From: Colletotrichum lupini
Taxonomy: Eukaryota > Ascomycota > Sordariomycetes > Glomerellales > Glomerellaceae
Direction of reading: 5' to 3'
Assembly: GCF_023278565.1 (NCBI RefSeq)
Contig: NC_064672.1
Coordinates: forward strand, 1,364,001-1,428,000
Length of the DNA: 64,000 nt
The notes beneath the pieces are model-generated. The model had not been told where the DNA came from and made no database searches. It saw only the letters and a list, made by a program, of their open reading frames with translations. The position numbers were made by a program, and so were the translations under genes. Below, piece by piece: positions 33,311-43,091 of this stretch; the stretch's first letter is position 1; each line of letters starts with the position of its first letter.

Positions 33311-34585
33311 TTAGTCGAACTTGATGCCCTTCTTGCTAGAAATGTCAATCAAGCCGCCGCGGTAGGCGCCGCGCTTCTTCTTGTTCTTCTCCTTGGTGAA
33401 GCCCTTGCCCTTGGTAACGATGAGGTCCTCGTGGGCGCGCTGCGAGTAGTCGTTGGGCACGTACTCGTTGCTGGCGAAGCGGGGGTCGACGTAGACGACG
33501 TCGGGGATGCGGGAGAAGGGCTTGTTGGGCTCCTTCTTCTCCTTCTTGCCGCCGCGGTTGTTGGCGCGGTAGGTCATGGGGTCGGGGGGCAGAGGCGGGT
33601 CAGCGGCCGTGGAGGTCGCGGGCTTGAGCTCGGGGGAAGTCTTCTCGAGGGTTGCGGAGGAGAGGGAGGCGCTGTCGGCGGGTGCCTTTTCCTTCTTGGC
33701 CTTCTTCTTGGTGTCTGCGTCTGAGTCGGAGTCCGAATCGGAAGAGGAAGAAGAGGAGTCGGAATCGGAGCCGGATTCGGGAAGAGGCACCTTTGCGGCC
33801 TCAGAGCCATCAGAGTCGGAGTCAGAGTCGCTGTCGCTGTCGGAAGAGTCTGAGTCGGAGGAGGAGGAGTCAGATTCGCTGGAGCTGTCCGAGCTGGAAT
33901 CGGATGAGGAGTCGGAGGAGGAGCTGCTGTCGTCCTTCTTGACCCTCTGCTTCTTGGCCTTGGGGGCCTCGTCTTCAGAGCTGGAGTCGTCTGAGGAGGA
34001 GTCGCTGTCGCTGCTGCTGCTGCTATCACTGCTGCTGCTGTCGGACTCGGGCGCCTTGCGCTTCAGGCTCTGCTTGGCCTCGGGCTTGGGTTTCTCATCC
34101 TCGCTCTCGCTGTCGCTGCTGGAGTCGGAATCGGAGCTGGAGCTGGAGCTGGAGCTGCTATCGCTGTCGCTGTCAGCGGCAGCAGCCGCATCGGCCATGT
34201 CCACATCCTCGCTTGAGCTGCTGTCGCTAGAGCTCTCGCTAGTGGTGGGAGCGGTGGAAGAAGTCTGCCAGGTCTGGAAGACGGTGACGAGGCTGGTCTG
34301 GGCCGCCTCCTTCTTGGAAGGCTTCCAGCCGCTCTTGGCGCGCTGTTTCTGGAAGGCCTCGTGGGCGGAGGTGAAGGCGTTCTCGGAGAGGAAGGAGTCG
34401 ACGAGGTCCATCAATTGGGCGGGAGGAGCCTGCTTGGTGGAGGTGGCCTCAGCCTTGACCTTCTTCTCGGACTTCTTAACCTTGCCCATTTTGTCTGTTT
34501 GCGTTGTCGCGGAAGCCGTAGGGGTGCTTGCGTTATTGGTTTTTGTGAAGTTGTTGGAGAATAGCCAAGGTGGAGGCGCAGACAT
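33311..34585 (-). CDS. SRP40: SRP40/Nopp140-like nucleolar phosphoprotein
   Basis: One exon, 424 residues from the ATG at 34585. The internal ATG at 34489 (MGKVKKSEKK) is at least as likely the true start (392 residues) because the first 32 residues look like translated leader. A LisH-like helix (LMDLVDSFLSENAFTSAHEAF) is followed by very long Ser/Asp/Glu tracts, the casein-kinase-2 substrate region of Nopp140 proteins. The C-terminal SRP40 domain (IPDVVYVDPRFASNEY ... QRAHEDLIVTKGKGFTKEKN, then KKRGAYRGG, ending IKFD) is clear. Family members chaperone box C/D and H/ACA snoRNPs between nucleolus and Cajal-like bodies and help pre-rRNA transcription and processing. It is divergently paired with the C3HC gene. 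Confidence 0.92.
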   Translation of the reverse strand: MSAPPPWLFSNNFTKTNNASTPTASATTQTDKMGKVKKSEKKVKAEATSTKQAPPAQLMDLVDSFLSENAFTSAHEAFQKQRAKSGWKPSKKEAAQTSLVTVFQTWQTSSTAPTTSESSSDSSSSEDVDMADAAAAADSDSDSSSSSSSSSDSDSSSDSESEDEKPKPEAKQSLKRKAPESDSSSSDSSSSSDSDSSSDDSSSEDEAPKAKKQRVKKDDSSSSSDSSSDSSSDSSSESDSSSSDSDSSDSDSDSDSDSDGSEAAKVPLPESGSDSDSSSSSSDSDSDSDADTKKKAKKEKAPADSASLSSATLEKTSPELKPATSTAADPPLPPDPMTYRANNRGGKKEKKEPNKPFSRIPDVVYVDPRFASNEYVPNDYSQRAHEDLIVTKGKGFTKEKNKKKRGAYRGGLIDISSKKGIKFD

Positions 34586-35275
34586 GTGTGTTATGCCAGA
34601 AGATGGCTCTTATCCGTCGCAATGGGCAAGAAAAAGACAAGGTAAGTGGAGGGGGAAAGAGCCGGCGAGTCGCAAATTCCTCGGTGAGAATGGAATCGTC
34701 CTGGGTCTTCCCTCACCTGGGAAAATTTCTGTGGGATCTCTGCGCCGGCGGATCGGTGTCTCCAAAATTTTAGTGTCGGGATCCCTGCTCGCAACTTTTT
34801 TTTCTTCCCGACCTCTCACTTTCATTGCGAAAAGTTCTTATCTTATCAGTCGATATACATGAAGCTGGTCTATGCATTTATCCGTATTTTGAGGTACGCC
34901 AGTGGTAACCCGTTGCCACGCCTCGTACCTTAGCGCTTGCATCCACGCGACAGGGGTGGCCAGCTCATTGCCCGATCAGCGACTGGCCGTTTGTTGACTT
35001 TCGCAAAGCTGGGCGTCTAGGCTTCGACTAGCGACCGAGCGCCATCCTCTTCCTGGGAAATCCATCAAATGGTGCAGTTACCGCAAATGACGAAGGACTC
35101 TGAGTGAAAGCCTCTCTAAACAACCAAATCCGAGCTTTCACAAGAAACCAAACCAACCGACCTTGTCCGTCGTCGTCTTCTTCCTGGTCTTTTGATCTTC
35201 GCGCCTGGGGCCAGGTCAGATCAGACATCTTTCCTTACATCCACCACCCCGGTTTCATCGAAACACGCAGCGACA
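34586..35275. promoter_or_regulatory. Divergent promoter region (SRP40 / C3HC protein)
   Basis: 690 bp separate the two outward-facing genes (787 bp if SRP40 starts at 34489). No TATA box or known operator was identified on either side. Confidence 0.5.
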
Positions 35276-36959
35276 ATGAATGCTACCAAACGAAAGTTCA
35301 ACGCCCTCATCCAGGGTATGGGTAGATCATCCGCTTCTACAAAATCGAACGACACCACGAGCTTGCCTTCCGAATCCCCTCGTCCGTCGACGACTTCCCT
35401 CCAGCCCTCCAACACGAATTCTACAAACACGAACACAACGGCCGATACCTCTGTAAAACCGAGCATGTCGATTGAAGAGGATATCTTATTGAAGCGTCGG
35501 CGCCTGCAAGCACTGACCGAGAAGAATGCCGCTACGATCAACAGCTCTCCTTCAATTCGTGCTACCGGAGCAGGTGCGACGACAACCTTCTCGAACGTAT
35601 CTCTGAAGAAGTGGGTTCCAAGGTCTGCCAACGTGACGGAAATCAAGCACGCCCCAAAGTTTGCACCCAGCGACCGAAACGAGCTCCTGAAGAGACTAGC
35701 ATCGTTCCAGGAGATTACAGACTGGACACCGAAACCCGATGCAGTGAACGAAGTTGAATGGGCAAAGCGAGGATGGGTATGCCAGGGGAAGGACCGTGTG
35801 CGGTGTTCACTCTGCAATAAGGAGCTCGTTGTGAAGCTCAACAAACGCGAAGTTGACGGCAAGGAGGTACCTGTCCTTGTGGCATCGGACGTCGGTAGGT
35901 TCATGGTTGCCAGTCCTCGTTGCTACTCAGAACTGATTGGTGAAGCAGAGGAAGCGTTAATAGAAAGATACTCCGATCTTATTGTCACGGCACATCTGGA
36001 GGAATGTTTATGGAGAAAACAGGGGTGTGATAGTAAGTATCTACAGATTCTATTGACGGAACTAAGACCTAACTTTCCCAGATTCGTTGCTCCGGCTGTC
36101 TTTAACTAATGCCAAAATAAGTATGGAGGCGTTGCGGACACGTTACGACGAGCTCTGTGCCAGGAAACCCTTCCTTCCCTATGAATTCAACTTGAGGTTG
36201 CCCGAGGGTCTCATCATCGACAGCGTCCTAGCCCAGCTGCCGGAAGACTTCTTCACAAGCCCACCGCCGACCAAGGACTCTCCGGATCCAAAGGAGCCAA
36301 ACAGAGTCGCTTTGGCTTTGGCAATGATGGGGTGGCAGGGTCTCACGAATCCCCGCATCGGTGCGGTGCCAAATTCAGCATCCTGCCACACATGCTTGCG
36401 ACGTCTGGGCCTTTGGATGTTCAAGAGTAAGGAGGTCAGCGCCGACGGCGAGATTCTCGTTCCCGCGCCAATGGATCATCTTGATCCAGTCAAGGAGCAC
36501 CGTTTCTTCTGCCCTTGGAAGAATCCTGTGGCGCAACGTCTAGGCAGCGCGAAGCCCGGCTCAGACACGACCTTGGCGGCTTGGAAGTTGCTGACGCAGG
36601 TACTGAAGAATGACGCTTACCTTCGCGGAGCGCTCGAGGACCGGCCGAAGAACAGGTCCACGTGGCATAATAGAGGTGCCTCGGTGCCTTCAACGCCGGT
36701 TCGGAGGGGCGCTGCGGCACCCTTGACACCAGGGGGTTACGACTCACCGAGCGCTGCTACCGAGCCAGCTGGCGATGAGGACGAACAGTCAAGAGAAGCT
36801 AAGGATAAGGAGCGTTGGGCGCGTCTCAGAAGGGTGAAGAGCCTGTTTGAGTCGAAGAACGCGAAGAAGATTCGTCGGCAGCTTAGCAGGCCGGGCACGG
36901 CGCGTTCGACCGTCTCAGGGGCGGGGGGAGACAAGGAAAAGGAGAAGGAGAAGGAGTAG
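35276..36959 (+). CDS. C3HC zinc-finger protein of the NIPA/Rsm1 family
   Basis: Two exons, 35276-36032 and 36082-36959, joined over a 49-bp intron (GTAAGT donor), giving 544 residues. After a Ser/Thr-rich N-terminus comes the zf-C3HC domain (about residues 120-250): W-A-K-R-G-W-V-C, then C-S-L-C, a conserved SPRCY, and H-L-E-E-C. In the C-terminal Rsm1 domain, C-H-T-C-L-R-R-L-G-L-W and EHRFFCPWKN supply further zinc ligands. The tail is charged, ending in a Lys-Glu repeat. Relatives are S. pombe Rsm1 (linked to mRNA export) and human NIPA/ZC3HC1 (nuclear basket protein, formerly proposed as an SCF subunit), so a nuclear-envelope or mRNA-export role is inferred. The start is the ATG at 35276 with A at -3; the in-frame TTG at 35192 is ignored. 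Confidence 0.88.
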
Positions 36960-37299
36960 TAGTGGACAACCAGTCTGCACCATTTTCGTGTCACTCACTT
37001 GAGATTTCATACTGAAACGGAGGAACCAAGGAGTTCTCAGGGAATGTCTCATGGTCGACGAAGGCCTTTTTGCAATTTTGTCTTAGTTAGAATACCCATA
37101 TGATGGAACTTGTCGAAGCGTTGGTTCATCATTGGGGTCTCCCGAAGTTTATGAGTGAAATGCTCGCGTGCCCAATCCGTGCGTACTGACGATGAGTTGC
37201 ATTTCTCTCTAGAGGGTATCTCTTTTCTCCAATATACTCAATCACATCACACTATCCTACAAACATGATCGTACAAAAAGTCCCCCGTCCCCCGGCCGC
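36960..37299. other. Short convergent intergenic region
   Basis: 340 bp between stop codons of the C3HC gene (+) and the EngB-type GTPase gene (-). It should contain both 3' UTRs; nothing else was seen. Confidence 0.5.
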
Positions 37300-39112
37300 T
37301 CACGAACTCCAGTCCCCAAACTTCTTCTCCAGCTCCTCAAACGAAACCACGTCCCCAGACCACGCCGCCGGATCACTCTCCAAAGCCTTACCCGGCTCCA
37401 GCCTCTTTTCCTCTTCCTCCTCCCCGCCCTTGTCCTGCGTCTTTTGCGACTTTTGCGCCGCCCTCCGCTGAGCGACCATCTTGCTAGCCTTCTCAGGCGC
37501 AACAAACTCCCTCACACCCGCCAACTCTAGGACCCCCATCCTCACCCCCGCCATCCCCGCCGCACCGCTCCGCGTCCCCTCATCCACCTTCCAGCTCTTA
37601 TCGCGCTCCATCCGCGCCGCGGTGATGTACACCCTCTTCACCCAGCCATCCCACCCCGTCCTCGCGAAGCAGCGCTCCGCCTCGCGTAACCGCTGCGCGA
37701 TGCCGCCTTCCTCGCGCGCCTTACGGGAGAGCGCTTTGTCCATTTTTGTAAAGACGAGCATCACGGGGCGGCCGGCGTCGGCGAGGAGTTTTACGATTTG
37801 CGCGTCCTTTTCGGATACCTTTTTCTCGGAGGATAGGAGGAGGACGATGCCGCGGAGCATGGTGCGCTTGTTGATATATTCGACGATTTCGCGGCCCCAT
37901 TCTTCGTGGGAGGCGTAGCCGTAGCCGGGGGTGTCGACGAGGATTATGCCGTGTTCTGGCTTCTCTTCCTTTGTGGCGCCGCCGCCCTCGGACGAGGAAG
38001 AAGAAGGGGAGGCGACTGGTTTCCGGAAAGGAAGGCCCGTCAAGGGTCCCACGCCGTACGCGTTCATGGAGACGGTCTTGCCCGCGCGATCGCTTACTTT
38101 CGCGAGCGACGCCGCGCCGGTGAGGGCGTTAATGAAGGACGATTTCCCGCAGTTGCTGGCGCCGACGACGCAGATCTCGGGCGTGGTGGTGTTGAGCGGG
38201 TGGTGCTTCAGCCGAAAGGCCGAGTACAGGAACGTCGCGGGCGGGGACAGGAAGAAGCGGGCGGCGAGGGCGTGCGGGAGGACGTCGTCGTTGGCGATGG
38301 GGTCCGCGACGAGGCTGCCGCCGTCGCCCTCGAGTTCGATTTCGGGGGGCGGCGGGGGCGGTCTCCGCGCTAGGCGGAGGTCCTTTTCTGAGATTGAGAT
38401 TGCTGCTTTGATGGCGTCTGGGCTGGCGATCATGGCTGCTGCGTCGCGGTTCCTTCGGGAGGGTTCGGGTTTTGGCGGTTTGGGTTGCCGGATGGGTTTC
38501 TGGTGTTCTTTTGATCTCTTGGGGGGGACGAAGTAGAGTGATCTGGCTTCCCAGACGTCCTTGGGTTTGCTGATCTTGTCCAGTTCTTCTTGAGATAGTT
38601 TCGGCTGGCTGGATATCAGTATGGGCCCTCCGAGTATGAAACCTTTTTGGGGAAAGAAGAGTGATAATGCTTCAACTCACCATTAGTACAAAACCGCCAC
38701 CCTTCCTCTTGGGTGCCGGCGGTCCATCGTCCCTGTGTGGCCTCCTTGGCCGGGGAGGACTCCTCCTCGACAAGGATGTTAAGAACCTCTCATCCCGTCC
38801 ACGTTCGTTACGAGACGCATCACCAGAGCTTCTTGAGCTGAAGTCGCTGCCTGACCGTCTAGCAGGTGTACCGCCCGACCGCGATGGGGGCGAGAGCCTA
38901 GTGTTCGCCCGTACGCGCTGGTCCTCCCTTGCGCGAGTCTTCCCGTTGTCGAACTCTTCCAGTCGTCTTGGGTGTTTCCGCCCATCGTACCAACCGTCAG
39001 CATCTGGTTGGGGTAGCCATGCGTTGTAAGTCGGTCTGCTGCTCATCCATCGCTGCGACGTCAGGAGCGGCCGCTGAGCGAAGGCACGGCAGTTGCATAT
39101 GTGTTTGAACAT
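37300..39112 (-). CDS. EngB/YihA-type GTPase, probably mitochondrial (GTPBP8-like)
   Basis: Two exons on the complement, 39112-38681 and 38604-37300, with a 76-bp intron (GTGAGT donor, CCAG acceptor), giving 578 residues. The N-terminus (MFKHICNCRAFAQRPLLTSQRW) is basic, lacks acids and looks like a mitochondrial presequence. A long Arg/Ser/Pro-rich spacer follows. GTPase motifs: G1 GASNCGKS (292-299), a G2 Thr after DRAGKT, G3 DTPGYGYA and G4 TKMD. These are diagnostic of the TrmE-Era-EngA-EngB branch that assists large ribosomal subunit assembly, so mitoribosome biogenesis is inferred. Compared with bacterial EngB (about 200 residues) it has a large N-terminal extension and insertions, including a Ser-rich loop before G3. 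Confidence 0.87.
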
Positions 39113-39536
39113 TTTCACGAGCCAAATATGAGAACCAGATTATTGTTCTGAAAATTTGATATTCATTGCCAATGGTGCCGAATGATACTTGTGGATGGGA
39201 GAGCTCAGGGGATGGTGGAAGGTGTGTGAAGGTCCGAGTTTGCTTAGGATAATGCAACAAACGCATATAGACGTTTCGTTATATGCATAGTTAATCGCCA
39301 AACCCCCACCGTCGCCACCCCTACATCGAACAAGTTGTCACAACTAACTCATCTCACTTCAAAGTCTCTGCGATCTTGTGGCAATAATGGCCTCTATTTT
39401 TGTTCTACCTTCCCTATGCATGGTTCATCAAAGCTCATCATGCATGCCCATTCCCTTGAAGGTTCAATGTAATTCAGCAAAATACAAAATCAATCCGTCC
39501 AACGCCTTGTTCATCCAGAATCGATTGGCGAGTTGA
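39113..39536. other. Intergenic between EngB-type gene and REI1
   Basis: About 420 bp holding the REI1 3' UTR and the GTPase promoter. No other feature was recognised. Confidence 0.4.
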
Positions 39537-41336
39537 TCAACCACCGGCCTGGTAGCGGTAGTAGAAGTTCTTCTGGTTGTTCAACTTCTCGCTGACTCCG
39601 TAGTCGTAGCGCTTCTGGTGACGGGTGGCGGTGCTCCGGCCTCTGACCTCTTCCTGTCTAACAACGCGCTTCTGCTTGTCAGACGCACCAGCCATGCCAG
39701 CAGCATCTCTGCGAGCGATGGCACGGTTGCGAGTCTTGCGATCGCCGGTGGTGGCGACCTCTCTACCATCAACATCCATCTCATCGCCCGAGCCAGAACC
39801 AGCCTCAATGGCCAGACGCTCGGCGCGCTCCTCCTCGGTAGGGTAGTTGTGGAGGTTCTGTCTGAAGTATCGGTTGTGAGAGCGGTGACCGACTGCCTTG
39901 CCAGAGGGCAAGTGCAGCTCGTACTCGTCGTAGAAGACAGCACGAGTGTGCTTGTGGGCGTGTGAGTGCCAGCCATCGGCCTGGTGGCGGGCACGCGGAT
40001 CGTTGGTAGAGTGATGAGGGTGCTTGTCGAGGCGCTCGAATTGTTCGTACTTGCCGTCCGCGGTGAAGGCCGTCAGCTCATCCGAGTCAAGTGAAGAAGC
40101 CGAGCTGTCCGTCTCCCAGCCATCATCTCCACCCTCCTCAACCTCCTCGCCGTCCTCCCCAACCAACTTCGTCGGGCGCTTCAGACCCAACTTGGCTCCA
40201 CCATTCTCATCGGCCTCGTCCTCTTCCTCGTCTGAGTCCTCGCCATCAGAGTAGGTGCTTCGGAAATCGTAGAAATCACCAATGTCGAGCTGAACCTCCT
40301 CTGTATCGTACGGAATCTTGCAGTGGCCCTTGTCACGCATGTGAGTCTGCACAGCGAAAGCCGTCTTCTTGGTCTTGAAGCAGTACAGGCACTGGTGACC
40401 ATCGTGGACGCGTTCCTGCAAATGCTGAAGCAAGCCGTCCAGATCAACAAGGTACTGCTTCTCGGGAATGAACATGTCGTGGAATCGCTCCATGTGGTTG
40501 GCGTTGAGCGAAACGCTGGGCGACTCGTAGTTGCAGAACAAGCAGGACTTGATGGTCCAAGCGATCTCTGGCTTTGACTGCACGGGGGTTGCAGATTCGG
40601 AGTCGCGGTTCATGTTAACGTCTTCGCGCTGACCTTGAGCAGAGAGGTGGGGGTTGGAGGGGCGCTTGACGGGTGAGGGGCGCTCGCCGTGGGACTCGTG
40701 GATGTTGGTCTTCTTCAGGCCCTCGACGACCTGAGTGAATTCCTCTTCGGCCTCGGAATCCAACTCGCTCTCCTTATCGACGGCGATAGGCTCACCAAGA
40801 GAGAAGGTGGAGCTCATGACGGAGCTGGCATCATCGGCAACACCGCCCTTGCGTCTAGCAATAGCAGCGACACGGACCTTGTGCTTCTGGCTCGTCAAGT
40901 GGTTCTGGTAGGCGTTCTCGCTCGAGTACGACTTCTGGCAGGCGTCGCAGGAACGTTCGAAGAGAGCCTTCTCTGCCTCAGCGGTCTGAACGGCGCGAGC
41001 CTGGAGGACCTTTTCGTTGAAGACCTCGGAGGCAATAGGAGGAAGGGAGGCGACTCTGCGCTTGAGGTTGTATCGGCTGGGTAGATGATGTCAGTTGGTC
41101 TGGGCGGAACACAGCGGAAACAAGACGACAAGCCGGGCCTAGAAAACAGAAGGAACTACTCTGGGAAGGAGGGAAATGAAAGTAACATACTGCCAGTCGC
41201 TCTTCATATGGCCTCGCTGAAGGTCGATGTTTCGGTAGGCAACAGAGCAGGTGTTGCAGGTGTAGGGGTGGGAAGCCGTCGTTGCCCCTCCATTTGCAGG
41301 AACGGCGCCGAGGGCAGCAACATCGACGCTCGCCAT
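39537..41336 (-). CDS. REI1: Cytoplasmic pre-60S factor REI1 (C2H2 zinc-finger protein)
   Basis: Two exons on the complement, 41336-41191 and 41076-39537, across a 114-bp intron (GTATGT donor), giving 561 residues. The splice restores the family signature SDWHRYNLKRR after the first zinc finger (CNTCSVAYRNIDLQRGHMKSDW). Further C2H2 fingers are CDACQKSYSSENAYQNHLTS, CLFCNYES (with a following H-x3-H) and CLYCFKTKKTAFAVQTHM. Acidic D/E stretches lie between them, and the C-terminal part is basic. REI1/Reh1 proteins bind the exit tunnel of late pre-60S particles and promote release and recycling of Arx1/Alb1 in the cytoplasm. The start is the first ATG in frame with the finger. It is the second ribosome-biogenesis gene in this stretch, transcribed in tandem with the EngB-type gene. 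Confidence 0.92.
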
Positions 41337-43082
41337 GGTGAATGTCGTGTGCGAAAGTGGTGGGTTTTGCTTGATTTTTGTCTCAGAGGTTGCTTGAGTA
41401 TATTTTTGATTGTTTGGAATAGGGAGGTTTGTTGCGCGCAAACGTGAATTTGCAGGATGCGCAAAAGAAAGAGAGATGAAGGAGGCAAAAGATGGGCGTC
41501 CCTCTGTGTGCAGTGCGTCAAACTCTGGCGGGATGGAGGGGAAAATGTTTTTAAAAGGGAAAATTCGCAAGGGCTTTAGTGGATTAGGCGGGGGTTTGGA
41601 GGGACGTGATAGGCACGTCACTTGCAGTCTAGGGCCCTTGGGCTGGGCTGTCCCTCAGAAGTTGTACCACTGGAAAGCCTCGAGATTTCCCTTACCTTAG
41701 CATGTTCCTGGCAGTTGCTGCCCTGTCAAGTGGGGGCCTGTACACTAATTCTCTCCTTCCCGAAGCACCGGACCTGCAAAGACTCTCGACTGAGAAGCCT
41801 GGTGCTTTCTTTTTGGCTTCTGTCTTGTTCTGTCTCGCCGGCTGACATATCAAGAAAGATGAGGTAGGTCGCATGGATACCGAGTACCTAGGGGGGCAAA
41901 CTGTCGCCGCAAGCACCAGCAAGTCTACTTGTCACCGTTTTGGGGTTAAGGTGTCGCCGTCCCGCGCTTTTTAGAGTTACAGCCTTTATCATGGAAGTAC
42001 CTACATCTTCGTGGGGAATCATAGGCGCTTGGGCTTGCGCCTCAAATGCAAGCCTCGATTCGAGCATCTCGATGAATGGCTAACAACAAAGTTGAAGCCC
42101 AACAAGTACGAATGCCAGGATATGATCCTGACGGAACACTCAAGATCTTGACTAAGATACTACAGGACCAGAAAAATACTTGCATTATACCCACCACACT
42201 GCTGCAAACTACTGGAAGAACCCTCGTCGCCACACTGAGAAATAGTTACTGTATGGAAACTCGAATGACTAATTCACCGTTACGCGCTGGCTGCAAAACA
42301 TCGGCCCGTCATGAACAACGATGGAGGGGTTCGAGCGGGTCAACCGGGCGGCGACGGCGGCGCGGGCACCTCTGCTGGGTCCAGAAAAAAAAAGGAAGGA
42401 AAGTCGGAGGCAGAAACCGCCGACCTTGCCGAGACTGGAATGGGCGTTTGAACTATGAAGACGGCAACCTTGCGGCTGATGTCAGAAACACCACGAGGCA
42501 TCCGTCCTCGTAGGTGCTAGATGCAGGCCCCAGAGTAGGTACCCTGCCCTGGTTCGTCCTTTGATCGCAACTTGCGCGTCTGCCAGTGGAATTTCGCATG
42601 CTAAATTGGGACCCTCTGCGGAATCCTCCATGCTCGATTTGCCTGCTCCCGTGCTTCCCGTATCCACTCTTTCAGAAGGACCCCGGAAGCCGTGCCCCGT
42701 TTTCGTCGAATCGCACCGTGTCGTCGCCGAGCCTCATAGCGTGGCCATACGGTGCCCAGTTCCTCCTCCAACACTGACGACCGGGACGTTGAGCTATCCT
42801 AATCCACCTAACCTACTTACCATCCCCACTGCCCGTCATCGGGTCAAGGCTGTTCATTCATCACCAACATATTTCTATTGAGTCCAACTGTCCACTACTG
42901 GTTGTAATATCCGTGTACCATTAGACGTCCACGACAACGAAACCGCCCCTGCGTTCTCTCTGATTCTGTCCGACTCCTCTTCTCGCTAGCCGCTCCCTGC
43001 CGCGCGCATTTCCTGGTCTTGTACGCCGCCAGCTACCTCATCCAACCTCGACCTCAGATACCCCAGAACTCTCGCCATCCGG
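41337..43082. promoter_or_regulatory. Divergent upstream region (REI1 / HECT ligase)
   Basis: About 1.75 kb between two outward-facing genes. It contains CCTTACCTTAG (about 41690) and GTACCTAGG (about 41884) palindrome-like words of the kind seen near other promoters in this window. Short frames up to 145 codons (42076-42513) are unrecognised. Confidence 0.4.
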
Positions 43083-43091
43083 ATGACATGA
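43083..43091 (+). promoter_or_regulatory. Two-codon upstream ORF overlapping the HECT start
   Basis: ATG ACA TGA: the stop codon TGA (43089-43091) overlaps the main ATG (43088-43090) in the sequence ATGACATGA. The upstream ATG has a weak context (C at -3), the main ATG a better one (G at -3). This arrangement could limit or couple translation through leaky scanning or reinitiation. Confidence 0.5.

Noticed and set aside
33576..34862. 428-codon Ser/Glu/Leu-rich frame antisense to SRP40
   Set aside because: It is the reverse complement of the Ser-Asp repeat codons of SRP40, and it starts outside any coding-like context.
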